This document shows, piece after piece, positions 1 through 8,668 of a DNA stretch of 64,000 nt (position 1 is its first letter; the number at the start of each line of letters is the position of its first letter). The stretch comes from Asticcacaulis sp. Its GTDB lineage: Bacteria; Pseudomonadota; Alphaproteobacteria; Caulobacterales; Caulobacteraceae. The position numbers and the translations under genes were made by a program. The DNA is taken from the NCBI RefSeq assembly GCF_027484505.1, contig NZ_JAIXSV010000118.1:1-64000 (forward strand), given 5' to 3'. The notes under the pieces are model-generated. The model was not told the DNA's origin. It was given only the letters and a program-made list of their open reading frames with translations, and searched no databases.

Positions 1-53
1 AAGTGGCCAAGGCCAATCTGTGCAGAGGCTTCGGTACGCACCCACAGATGCAT
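1..53 (-). CDS. pseG: 5' end of PseG-like UDP-2,4-diacetamido-2,4,6-trideoxy-beta-L-altropyranose hydrolase (truncated by window edge)
   Basis: My own translation of the minus strand from ATG at 53 gives MHLWVRTEASAQIGLGH, open to the window edge. It matches the PseG N-terminal pattern (R-x-[DE]-A-S-x-x-I-G-x-G-H). A purine-rich GGGGGAGGGGG lies upstream, just after the SDR stop. Confidence 0.65.
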   Translation of the reverse strand, partial: MHLWVRTEASAQIGLGH

Positions 54-71
54 GTGCGCCCCCTCCCCCGA

Positions 72-836
72 TCAGGCCGTGAAGCCACCATCGACACACA
101 ACACGGTGCCGGTGATCCAGCGCGAGGTGTCGGCCAGCAGGAAGGCGATAGACGCCGCCACGTCCTCAGGCCGCCCCAGACCCAGAGGCTGCATGTCGAT
201 AATCTTCTGGAACTTCTCTTCGGAGACCTTGTTCTTGAAATTCTCCGACATCGGTGTTTCAACCATGGCCGGTGCAATGGCGTTGACGCGGATACCGTCC
301 CGGACCAGTTCGACCCCAAGCCCCTTGACGGCCGAGATCAGCCCACCTTTCGACGCCGCATAGACCACATTGCCCGGCGCGGTTTTCAGCGCCGCCGAGG
401 ACGAGACAAACACCAGCGAAGCCTGCGGCGTGTGGCAGACCTTGAGGCGGAACCCCTGCGCCAGCATCAGCGAGGCCGCCAGATTCTGCATCAGCACATC
501 GTGGGCAAAGGTGGGCGTCACCGCCTGTATGGGCAGGGTGCCCTGTATCCCGGCGCAATGGGCGATACCGTTCAGCGGCCCAACCTCGGCGCACAAGGCC
601 TTCAGCCAGGGCACGATACCGGCGGTGTCGGCCAGATCGAACAGCTTGCCCACATGGCCTTCGCCCTCCAGCAGGGAAAGCGTTTCCTCAAGCCGTTCAG
701 CGTTGCGGCCACTTGCCACCACGCGCGCCCCCAGCCGCGACAGATAGACCGCCGCCGCCTGTCCTATGCCGCTGGTCGCCCCGGTGACCAGAACGGTCCG
801 TCCCGTCATATCCATCGGATGAAATGAAGTCGTCAC
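72..836 (-). CDS. SDR-family NAD(P)-dependent oxidoreductase (FabG-like)
   Basis: TGATSGIGQ cofactor motif, YAASK active site, C-terminal [14 protein letters not shown]. Confidence 0.93.
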   Translation of the reverse strand: MTTSFHPMDMTGRTVLVTGATSGIGQAAAVYLSRLGARVVASGRNAERLEETLSLLEGEGHVGKLFDLADTAGIVPWLKALCAEVGPLNGIAHCAGIQGTLPIQAVTPTFAHDVLMQNLAASLMLAQGFRLKVCHTPQASLVFVSSSAALKTAPGNVVYAASKGGLISAVKGLGVELVRDGIRVNAIAPAMVETPMSENFKNKVSEEKFQKIIDMQPLGLGRPEDVAASIAFLLADTSRWITGTVLCVDGGFTA

Positions 837-2005
837 GGCATATCTCTTTCAGCAGGAGGGGGAGGCGTCATCAGGTGCATATAGGTGCGCTGAAACTCAG
901 CGATACGGTCTTCCATGGCCCCCAGAAGCGGCGGCCGCTCCGGCGGCGCATCGCGCATCCCGGCCTGGGTCACCTGACAGATGTCGCGGTCTTCGTCACG
1001 GACCTGTTTCGTAAAGCCGCGCAGGCTATCGGCCACCATGTCGCGCGCGGCGCGGCCATTGTTTTTACCGAGCCAGCCCGTTGTCGTCAGACGCAGACTG
1101 TCCGTGCCGGTCGGCTCAAACGTCTGAAACGTCAGAAACGCCCCGTAGGAGAAGGTCACGATGATGTTGGGGAAGATCAGAAAGCTGGTATATTCCGGGT
1201 AAAGATCACCGCGCTCAAGCTCTATGGCGCGCGCCACATTGTCCCACCATTTGCGTGAGCGGTCGCGCAGCTTACCGGTATAGCGGCTATGGCCCGCATC
1301 GGTGCTCAGCGTCAGATCGGTAGACAGGATAAGGCTGAAACTGCCCGAATGGACCATGGGCAGATGATAGCCTTCGGCGGCATTGTCCATGCCCAGCTTC
1401 CAGTTGACCGACCAGTCGAGCACTTCGTGCTCAAAACGGTCCGGACAGGCCTCGGAAACGTGGGCGAGGTCATCATAAAAGCTGCCCAGAAAGGTTTTCA
1501 GGTCAGGCCCCTCGGCATTCATCCGTACAAAGACGAAATGCCCGACGGTTTCCAGCGCATAGGCTTTCAGCGCCAGCGCGTCCTTATCGGCGTCGTTAAA
1601 CTCAAAATTCTGCCGGTTCAGCGGGATGCCCGCCGGGCGGCCCGCCGCATCGTAGGTCCAGCCATGATAGGGACAGGTCAGGGGCCGGTTGCCCGACCGC
1701 GTACACTGGATTCGGGCAAAGCGGTGCGAGCAGACATTGCGAAAGGCACGCAAAACGCCCTCACAGTTTTGCACGACGATGCTGTGGGGGCCAACCTGAA
1801 AGGTAAGGAAATCATTGGGCTGCGCCAGATCCCGCACAAAGCCGACGCACAGCCAGCTACGCGCAAAGACGCGCTCAATCTCAGCCGAGAGGATGTCCTC
1901 GCGATAGTAATGATCCGCCGGGATCAGACCCAGCCTTTGCCTCCAGGTTTCATGCGTCGGGGGCATGTCCTGAGGCGCTGCGTCAGTCATACTCATCGAC
2001 CACAC
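833..2005 (-). CDS. Aromatic-ring-hydroxylating-type Rieske [2Fe-2S] oxygenase, alpha subunit
   Basis: Rieske CSH...CPYH motif ([28 protein letters not shown]), mononuclear iron EGYHLPMVH and a C-terminal acidic DEDRD. Overlaps neighbouring ORFs by a few bases (operonic). Confidence 0.92.
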   Translation of the reverse strand: MWSMSMTDAAPQDMPPTHETWRQRLGLIPADHYYREDILSAEIERVFARSWLCVGFVRDLAQPNDFLTFQVGPHSIVVQNCEGVLRAFRNVCSHRFARIQCTRSGNRPLTCPYHGWTYDAAGRPAGIPLNRQNFEFNDADKDALALKAYALETVGHFVFVRMNAEGPDLKTFLGSFYDDLAHVSEACPDRFEHEVLDWSVNWKLGMDNAAEGYHLPMVHSGSFSLILSTDLTLSTDAGHSRYTGKLRDRSRKWWDNVARAIELERGDLYPEYTSFLIFPNIIVTFSYGAFLTFQTFEPTGTDSLRLTTTGWLGKNNGRAARDMVADSLRGFTKQVRDEDRDICQVTQAGMRDAPPERPPLLGAMEDRIAEFQRTYMHLMTPPPPAERDMP

Positions 2006-3050
2006 AGTGTGGCATCGGGCCCAGATGCAGCTTCAGAGCTGCCCACGACCAGCCGATACCAAAACCGACCAGCAGGACCGGTGTGGGGGTGGCGAAGGTA
2101 TCGGACAGACGGTCGGCAATGGTCAGGGGGATCGAGGCCGAAGAGGTGTTGCCATAGGTTTCCATGGCGATCGGCACCTTCTCCGCCGGCAGGCCCGCCT
2201 TCTTGCGCAGATGTTCGAGCATGAAGACATTGGCCTGATGGAAGACGACATGGTCTATGTCCTCAACCGTGCTGCCGGAGGCGGCGAGGATCTGATTGAC
2301 CAGAGACGGGACGTTTTTGAGCGTGAAGGTGAAGACTTCGGGGCCATTGAGATAGAGGCGCGAGGCGCGGTAAAGCCGGGCCTGCGTCTCTTCGTCCTGC
2401 GGCCCCTCCTGCGGCAGAAGCGGCAGCTTGATGCCCCCGGCCTCGACCATGATGTGCGGGGCGCCGGCCCCATCGGTGCCGAACACACCCGTCATTTCCG
2501 GGGCAGACGCATCCACCTCCAGCGCCGTGGCGGTCCCTGCATCCCCAAACAGCGGCACGGTGGCGCGATCATCCTTCAAAAGGCGCGAGGTCGAGACATC
2601 CCCGGCCAGCAGCAGGCCGCGTGCCGGACGCCCGCCAATGCTCAGCGTCTTCAGAAGCGAAGCCACCATCCACAGGCCGTAGGTATAGCCCGAACAGCCC
2701 AGATTGACGTCAAAGGCCAGACACGACCCCAGACCCAGCCGGTGTTGCAGCGCGCAGGCGGTGGCCGGGGCCACATAGTCGGCGCTTTGGGTGACAAAGA
2801 TCAGCACATCAATGCTGTCGCGCGCCCAGCCCAGCTGATCCAACATACCTTCGGCGGCACGCTGACACAGGTCGGAGGTCATCACCCCTTCCGGGGCGAT
2901 GCGTCGTGAGCGCACGCCGATGGATTTGATCAGGCGTTCGCGCTCGGCCTCATCGGGGATCAGCCCCTCCTCGGCCAGCGTCCGTCCGGTCTTGGGAACA
3001 CAGGCCCGGATGCCACGCACCGCCACGCCCTGCAATCTGCCTTCGGTCAT
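1983..3050 (-). CDS. FabH-like 3-oxoacyl-ACP synthase III (ketosynthase)
   Basis: Complete C-H-N triad visible: NLGCSGYTYG, VVFHQANVF, ETYGNTSSASIP. Confidence 0.92.
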   Translation of the reverse strand: MTEGRLQGVAVRGIRACVPKTGRTLAEEGLIPDEAERERLIKSIGVRSRRIAPEGVMTSDLCQRAAEGMLDQLGWARDSIDVLIFVTQSADYVAPATACALQHRLGLGSCLAFDVNLGCSGYTYGLWMVASLLKTLSIGGRPARGLLLAGDVSTSRLLKDDRATVPLFGDAGTATALEVDASAPEMTGVFGTDGAGAPHIMVEAGGIKLPLLPQEGPQDEETQARLYRASRLYLNGPEVFTFTLKNVPSLVNQILAASGSTVEDIDHVVFHQANVFMLEHLRKKAGLPAEKVPIAMETYGNTSSASIPLTIADRLSDTFATPTPVLLVGFGIGWSWAALKLHLGPMPHCVVDEYD

Positions 3051-3241
3051 GAAACGCTCCCGAATCCCTTGTTATGGCCTGTGCCTCTCATCCGCTGCTT
3101 TGCGTTAAGATCGCGTTAAGGGACGGGTCCCGGCGCCTGCGCGCCATGCCCGGACGGACCCTGGGTTTAAGGGAATATTAAGCGGATCACCCAAGGATCC
3201 AACCGCACAATTTCAATACTTACGGCGCGGGAAAAAACCTT

Positions 3242-3463
3242 ATGACCGACCAGACCTTCATCGCCTCTGTGGCGGAAATTCTCGAAATCGACCCGGCGGG
3301 TCTGACGGGTGCGGAAACCCTGACAGAGCTTGGCAACTGGGACAGCCTCGCCGTCATCACCTTTGTGGCCATGGCCGACGCTAACTACAATACGGTGGTC
3401 AGCGGCGATCAGCTGCGCGCCGCGCAAACCATCAACGATCTGGCCGCTCTGGTCGGGCTCTGA
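3242..3463 (+). CDS. Stand-alone acyl carrier protein
   Basis: 73 aa acidic helical protein with NWDSLAVITF phosphopantetheine site. Confidence 0.88.
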   Translation: MTDQTFIASVAEILEIDPAGLTGAETLTELGNWDSLAVITFVAMADANYNTVVSGDQLRAAQTINDLAALVGL

Positions 3464-3477
3464 GACCGGCGCACGCC

Positions 3478-4407
3478 GTGGCCCAGACGCCGGGATTGCG
3501 AGAACGCCTGAAAACGCGGGTTCCCTCCTGGCGGCATTTTGCCGCGCGCGCCCGCGCTGACCGGCGCAATATCGCCTATGACCTGTTGCCGCTGCTCGAT
3601 TATCGCGGCCGGCAACGGGTGGGCCGCCTGATCCGTCAGTTCAAGCCGCGCACACCCGACCTTGCGCCCTCACCTCTGGCCCAGTCCCTGTGTGCCGGGC
3701 TACGCGAAGACGGCTTTACCGCTATTCAGCCGTCCATTGACGCGCAGGTGTTGAGCGACCTCACGGCCTATTTCCGCGACCTGCCCTGCCACGACCCCTA
3801 TCGCCCGCATCTGGGGCGGTTTCGCTGGGATGAGGTGCCGTCCGACGACATCAATATCGGCTATTTCACGCCCGAAGAGGTGATCCGCGCGCCCCATGCG
3901 CTGGCACTGGCCAACCATCCGGACGTTCTGGCGGCTGCCGAGCTGTATCTGGGGGCGCGGCCCATTCTCGACAATATCGGGGCCGTGTGGTCCTTCCCCG
4001 GCCGCGCCACGGCCAAGGGCGTGCAGCGGTTTCATCGCGATTACGACTGCGTGGGCAATGTCAAACTCTTCTACTACCTGACCGACATCGACGCCCAATC
4101 CGGCCCGCATGTGTTCGTGCGCGGCTCACACCGCTCCCCCATTCTCGAAACGGGCAAGGCCCAGACAGATGCCGACATCGAAGCGGCCTTCGGGGCCGAC
4201 AAGGTGGTGACGTTGACCGCCCCCGCCGGCTCGTGGTTTCTCGAAGACGTCTATGGCTTCCATAAGGGGCTTTTGCCCGTGTCGCGCCCGCGTCTGCTGC
4301 TGGCGTTTCAGTATAATCTCTACGTCACCCCGCATTCGCCCAAGGCCCCGGTGATGGACAATCCCGGCGGATTTGACCCCTATATCAATCAGGTCTTTCT
4401 GCGATGA
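3478..4407 (+). CDS. Phytanoyl-CoA dioxygenase (PhyH)-like Fe(II)/2-oxoglutarate oxygenase
   Basis: HRD iron-binding motif (RFHRDYDCVGNVKLFYYLTDID), distal GFHKG and SRPRLLLAFQYN. Confidence 0.82.
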   Translation: MAQTPGLRERLKTRVPSWRHFAARARADRRNIAYDLLPLLDYRGRQRVGRLIRQFKPRTPDLAPSPLAQSLCAGLREDGFTAIQPSIDAQVLSDLTAYFRDLPCHDPYRPHLGRFRWDEVPSDDINIGYFTPEEVIRAPHALALANHPDVLAAAELYLGARPILDNIGAVWSFPGRATAKGVQRFHRDYDCVGNVKLFYYLTDIDAQSGPHVFVRGSHRSPILETGKAQTDADIEAAFGADKVVTLTAPAGSWFLEDVYGFHKGLLPVSRPRLLLAFQYNLYVTPHSPKAPVMDNPGGFDPYINQVFLR

Positions 4408-5096
4408 GACGGGTCTGTATCATTCCGGCGCGCGGCGGGTCGAAGCGCATCCCGCGCAAGAATATCAAGCCCTTCTTTGGGCAGCCCATGATCGGCTATT
4501 CGATCCGGGCCGCCCTTGAGTCCGGCCTGTTTGCGCGTATCATCGTCTCCACCGATGACGCCGAAATCGCTGAGGTGGCGCGCGCCTGCGGGGCACAGAC
4601 GCCGTTTGTGCGCCCGCCGGAGCTGTCCAACGACCATGCCGGGACCGGCGCGGTCATGGCCCACGCGCTCGACTGGCTGATCACTCAGGGCGAACGGCCC
4701 GACGCCCTGTGCTGCCTCTATGCCACCGCTCCGTTTCTGACGGCGAAACGCCTGATCGAGGGCTGGGAAGCGCTTCAGGGCAAGCGCCACGCCTTTTCGG
4801 TGACCAGCTACGCCTTCCCTATCCAGCGCGCGCTTTACGTCACGCGTGAGGGCGGCGTGGCCATGTTCCAGCCCGAACATCGCATGACGCGCTCTCAGGA
4901 CCTGACACCCGCCTATCATGATGCCGCGCAGTTCTACTGGAGCTGGACAGAGGCGGCGCTGAATGGCGAAGACGTCTTTTCGATCCATTCCGCCCCGGTC
5001 ATCCTGCCGCGCACTGAGGTCGTCGATATCGACACGCCCGAAGACTGGGAGGTCGCCGAACAGATGTTCGCGGCACTCAGGGCCGGTGAGAAATAG
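4404..5096 (+). CDS. pseF: Cytidylyltransferase, PseF/NeuA family (CMP-pseudaminic-acid synthetase-like)
   Basis: IPARGGSKRIPRKNIKPFFGQPMIGYSI N-terminus, STDDAEIAEVARACGA, EVVDIDTPEDWEVAE C-terminus. Confidence 0.87.
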   Translation: MRRVCIIPARGGSKRIPRKNIKPFFGQPMIGYSIRAALESGLFARIIVSTDDAEIAEVARACGAQTPFVRPPELSNDHAGTGAVMAHALDWLITQGERPDALCCLYATAPFLTAKRLIEGWEALQGKRHAFSVTSYAFPIQRALYVTREGGVAMFQPEHRMTRSQDLTPAYHDAAQFYWSWTEAALNGEDVFSIHSAPVILPRTEVVDIDTPEDWEVAEQMFAALRAGEK

Positions 5097-5200
5097 TAAT
5101 CATCGAAACGAATGGCGCGATTTCAGAGACTTGGCAGCGCAATTACCGCTTAAGTGCGGGAATTTTATTGACGCCCCCAAAGTCAGGCTATAGCTGAGCC

Positions 5201-6793
5201 ATGGCCGAGCGTATCTATCTTTATGACTCCACCCTGCGCGACGGATCGCAGGCGCAGGGAATTGACTTCACCGTTGCCGACAAGCTGGCGATTGCTGAGG
5301 CGCTTGACGCCTTTGGCATCGACTATATCGAAGGCGGCTGGCCGGGGGCCAACCCCACGGATGACGCCTTTTTTGCCCGCGTGCCGAAGACGCGCTTTGC
5401 GAAAGTGTCGGCCTTTGGCATGACACGTCGCGCCGGGCGTTCGGCCTCAAACGATCCGGGCCTTCAGGATATTCTCAATGCCAATACCCCGGCCGTCTGT
5501 CTGGTCGGCAAGAGCTGGGACTGGCAGGTCGAGACGGCGCTGAAGGTGTCAACGAGCGAAAACCTGAAGATGATCGGTGACTCGCTTACCCACATGATCG
5601 CGCAGGGCCGCGAGGCGCATTTCGACGCCGAACACTTCTTCGATGGCTATAAGGCCAATCCCGCCTATGCGCTGGAAGCCCTCAGCGCGGCCTATGAAGC
5701 CGGGGCGGAGTGGATCATCCTGTGCGACACCAATGGCGGATCGATGCCGTCCGAGGTGTACCGCATCGTCTCCGACGTCAAGGCGAAGTTGCCAGAGGCG
5801 AAACTGGGCATCCACTGCCATAATGATACCGAACAGGCGGTAGCCAATTCGCTGGCCGCAGTGGAAGCGGGCGTGCGTCAGATTCAGGGCACGATCAACG
5901 GCATTGGTGAGCGCTGCGGCAATGCCAATCTGATTGCCCTGATCCCAACCCTGATGCTCAAGATGGGCTACGAGACAGGCGTGTCGATGGAACAACTCAA
6001 AGAGATCGGGTCGCTGTCGCGTCTGATCGACGACCGTCTGAACCGCGTGCCCAACCGCCACGCCGCCTATGTCGGCAAGAGCGCCTTTGCGCACAAGGGT
6101 GGCCTGCACGTGTCAGCCATGGCGCGCGACAGCCGCTCCTATGAACATATCGACCCGGCTCTGGTCGGCAATACGCGGCTGATCCTCGTCTCGGACAAGG
6201 CCGGACGCGCCAATGTGCTGAACCGTTTGGAGCAGATGGGCATTGAGGTCGCCGCTGATGATGAGCGCGTCAATGAGCTGGTCCGGATCGTCAAGGACCG
6301 CGAGGCGATGGGCTACGCCTATGAAGACGCCAGCGCCTCGTTCGAGCTTCTGGCCCGCGGGCTTCTGGGGCAGTTGCCGCGCTATTATGAACTCCTCAGC
6401 TATCGCGCGCTGAACGAATGCCGCGTTGAAGCCTCCGGGGCGCAGGACACGATGGCCGAGGCGACCGTCAAGCTGTCGGTCGCCGGCGAAACCGTGATGA
6501 CGGTGGCCGAAGGCAATGGCCCGGTCAACGCGCTGGATGAGGCGCTGCGTAAGGCCCTGATGCCGCACTATCCGGAACTGAAGGCCATGCACCTTTCGGA
6601 CTATAAGGTGCGCATCCTGACGCCGTCGGACGCCACGGCGGCCCTGACGCGAGTGGTGATCGAAAGCCGCGATACGGACGGCCACGCCTGGCATACGCTG
6701 GGGGTCAGCCCGAACGTGATTGATGCGTCAAACGACGCCCTGTTTGACGCGGTGACGTGGTTCCTGCTCAAGCAGAAGGTCGCTGTTCGCTAA
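5201..6793 (+). CDS. cimA: (R)-citramalate synthase / alpha-IPM synthase-like
   Basis: YLYDSTLRDGSQAQGIDFTVADK, GIHCHNDTEQAVANS, HKGGLHVSAM and a LeuA-type regulatory C-terminus. Confidence 0.92.
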   Translation: MAERIYLYDSTLRDGSQAQGIDFTVADKLAIAEALDAFGIDYIEGGWPGANPTDDAFFARVPKTRFAKVSAFGMTRRAGRSASNDPGLQDILNANTPAVCLVGKSWDWQVETALKVSTSENLKMIGDSLTHMIAQGREAHFDAEHFFDGYKANPAYALEALSAAYEAGAEWIILCDTNGGSMPSEVYRIVSDVKAKLPEAKLGIHCHNDTEQAVANSLAAVEAGVRQIQGTINGIGERCGNANLIALIPTLMLKMGYETGVSMEQLKEIGSLSRLIDDRLNRVPNRHAAYVGKSAFAHKGGLHVSAMARDSRSYEHIDPALVGNTRLILVSDKAGRANVLNRLEQMGIEVAADDERVNELVRIVKDREAMGYAYEDASASFELLARGLLGQLPRYYELLSYRALNECRVEASGAQDTMAEATVKLSVAGETVMTVAEGNGPVNALDEALRKALMPHYPELKAMHLSDYKVRILTPSDATAALTRVVIESRDTDGHAWHTLGVSPNVIDASNDALFDAVTWFLLKQKVAVR

Positions 6794-6803
6794 AACCGGG
6801 CTT

Positions 6804-6836
6804 GAGCGGAATGATCCAATAAAGATCATTCCGCTC
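6804..6836. repeat. Palindromic intergenic repeat (GAGCGGAATGATC-n7-GATCATTCCGCTC)
   Basis: Perfect 13-bp stem; related palindrome at 23647-23680. Confidence 0.8.
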
Positions 6837-6857
6837 TGAATATCGTGACTGAAAGGA

Positions 6858-6895
6858 AGAACCCCGCTTCGATGAAGCGGGGTTCTGCGTTTTTT
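6858..6895. terminator. Intrinsic terminator between convergent cimA and GPH transporter genes
   Basis: AGAACCCCGCTTC-GAT-GAAGCGGGGTTCT followed by gcgTTTTTT. Confidence 0.85.
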
Positions 6896-6898
6896 GGC

Positions 6899-8512
6899 TT
6901 ATCGCTTATAGCGGCCCCACAGGTGCTCGAACTTAAAGCCGGTCAGGTTTTCGACCACACGACGGCTCTCTTCCGACTCCGGCTCGGTTTCGCCCGCACG
7001 CAGACGCTCGACTTCGTGGACAAGAATGCCGTGGGATTTGACATTGAGGCCGAAGCTCCACGAAATGATCATACCCAGCACCATGACGACGATCGGACCC
7101 GCGATCAGGACCAGCACAATCGTGTGGATGGCTTCCGGCGTCTGCTGGATGACCACGGTCGAGTCCTTCGGGGCCGCCAGATAGCCGCCCTGATTGATGA
7201 TCCAGCCGGTCGCAACGATAGCCGCCGATTGCGCCATCTTGCGCACCAGGGTCATAACCCCGGCGAAGATACCTTCACGACGCTGACCGGTCACCGCTTC
7301 ATCAATATCCGGCAGGTAGTTATAGACCGACCACGGTACGAAGTTCAGCGTGCCACGCCCCAGACCTGCCAGAATGATCGGCACGATCAGCCAGAAGGCA
7401 ACGCCGAAATTGGAGTGGTTAAAGGCGGCAAACAGGTTGCCGTTGAGGCCTTCAAGGCCGGCCGCAATGCCTTCGGGCTGCGTGAAGTAGAAGGCGAGGA
7501 ACAGCAGAAGCGCCGCGCCCACAAAGCTGATGGCGATGCGGTAGGCCAGGGTCGGGCCGGTCTTGATCACCACCTGAATGGCGATCATCACCGAAACGAG
7601 CTGCGCGATGTACATCAGCGTCATCATGCCCGAAATCAGCGTCGTGGTTTCGCCCTTGCTCAGCGTTGCCCCAGCCGCCAGAACAGTCGCCACAAACAGC
7701 GGGAAGGCGGTGTTGAAGATATCCTGCGACAGGTAGCCGCCCAGATAGATCGACAGGTGCTGACGAAAGGCGCGCAGTTTCAGCGTCGAGAACAGGTCGC
7801 GGAACATGTTGACCGGGATCATCAGCGCGGCGGCGGCATTGAAGGGCTGCGGCTGAATACGCTTTTCATCTTCCGTGTACGGACGCTCCCACGAGAAGAT
7901 GACCACCAGAATGACCACCAGCGAGAACAGCAAACCAAAAATGGTCGCCATGATCAGGAAGGTGTCCGGCGAATCCTTGCCGCCGAAATTGTCGATAATG
8001 AAGGTCGGCAGGTAGGAGGCGAGGATGGCAGAGGACTGCGCAATGATCATGCGTGCCCCGGCGAACTTGGCTTTTTCCTTGTAATCCTTGGTCATTTCCG
8101 CGGCGAGGGTTTCCCACGGAATGAGGAACATGGTGTAGAGCAGTTCGAAGAAGATAAAGACGAAGAGATAGTACCAGAAGGTCTGACCCGTCACGAACAA
8201 CAACGCGAAGGACGGCAGAAGCGGTATGGTGATCAGCAGGAAAATCTTGCGCCGGCCAATCTTTCGCCCCACCCAGGTATGGCGCAGATTGTCGGATATA
8301 TAGCCGATCAGTGGGCAGGTGATGGCTTCCAGCAGGCGCGGCAGACCGAGGATAAACCCGGCATCAATGGCGCTCAGACCGCAGAAGTTGGTGAAGAAAT
8401 AGAACAGCCAGCCGGTGATGACGGCCTGAGCCCCGGCACCGAGCATGTCGCCCGATCCCCAGCCCCAGTAGTTCATCCAACCCGGTTTACGTACGCTTGC
8501 CGCTTCGGCCAT
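6899..8512 (-). CDS. MFS/GPH-family sugar:cation symporter
   Basis: 537 aa polytopic protein; LISTTLFGL-like loops, RLLEAITCPLIGYISDN, R..R..GRR motif (GRKIGRRKIF). Confidence 0.85.
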   Translation of the reverse strand: MAEAASVRKPGWMNYWGWGSGDMLGAGAQAVITGWLFYFFTNFCGLSAIDAGFILGLPRLLEAITCPLIGYISDNLRHTWVGRKIGRRKIFLLITIPLLPSFALLFVTGQTFWYYLFVFIFFELLYTMFLIPWETLAAEMTKDYKEKAKFAGARMIIAQSSAILASYLPTFIIDNFGGKDSPDTFLIMATIFGLLFSLVVILVVIFSWERPYTEDEKRIQPQPFNAAAALMIPVNMFRDLFSTLKLRAFRQHLSIYLGGYLSQDIFNTAFPLFVATVLAAGATLSKGETTTLISGMMTLMYIAQLVSVMIAIQVVIKTGPTLAYRIAISFVGAALLLFLAFYFTQPEGIAAGLEGLNGNLFAAFNHSNFGVAFWLIVPIILAGLGRGTLNFVPWSVYNYLPDIDEAVTGQRREGIFAGVMTLVRKMAQSAAIVATGWIINQGGYLAAPKDSTVVIQQTPEAIHTIVLVLIAGPIVVMVLGMIISWSFGLNVKSHGILVHEVERLRAGETEPESEESRRVVENLTGFKFEHLWGRYKR

Positions 8513-8534
8513 ATCGTTTCACTCCCAAAATCCG

Positions 8535-8578
8535 CCTCCCCTGCATAGCGGGGGAGGTGTCGCCGTTTTGACGGCGAC
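8535..8578. repeat. Double-hairpin REP-like intergenic element
   Basis: CCTCCCC...GGGGAGG followed directly by GTCGCCGT-TTTG-ACGGCGAC. Confidence 0.7.
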
Positions 8579-8640
8579 GCAGCGGGCTGATCATGCCGAC
8601 CTAAACCCCACCGTCTTTTTTTGGCTCACACCAAAAAATC

Positions 8641-8664
8641 CACCTCCCCTGAACCGGGGAGGTG
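8641..8664. repeat. REP-like palindrome CACCTCCCC-TGAACC-GGGGAGGTG
   Basis: Perfect 9-bp stem immediately downstream of the GH105 stop. Confidence 0.7.
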
Positions 8665-8668
8665 CGTG

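Noticed and set aside
3-2909. Plus-strand ORFs at 3..827, 1289..2224 and 2007..2909
   Set aside because: Antisense to SDR, Rieske and KASIII genes whose motifs are unambiguous.
6845-8548. 567-aa plus-strand ORF
   Set aside because: Antisense to a clear GPH transporter; H/Q/R/D-rich composition typical of shadow ORFs in GC-rich DNA.
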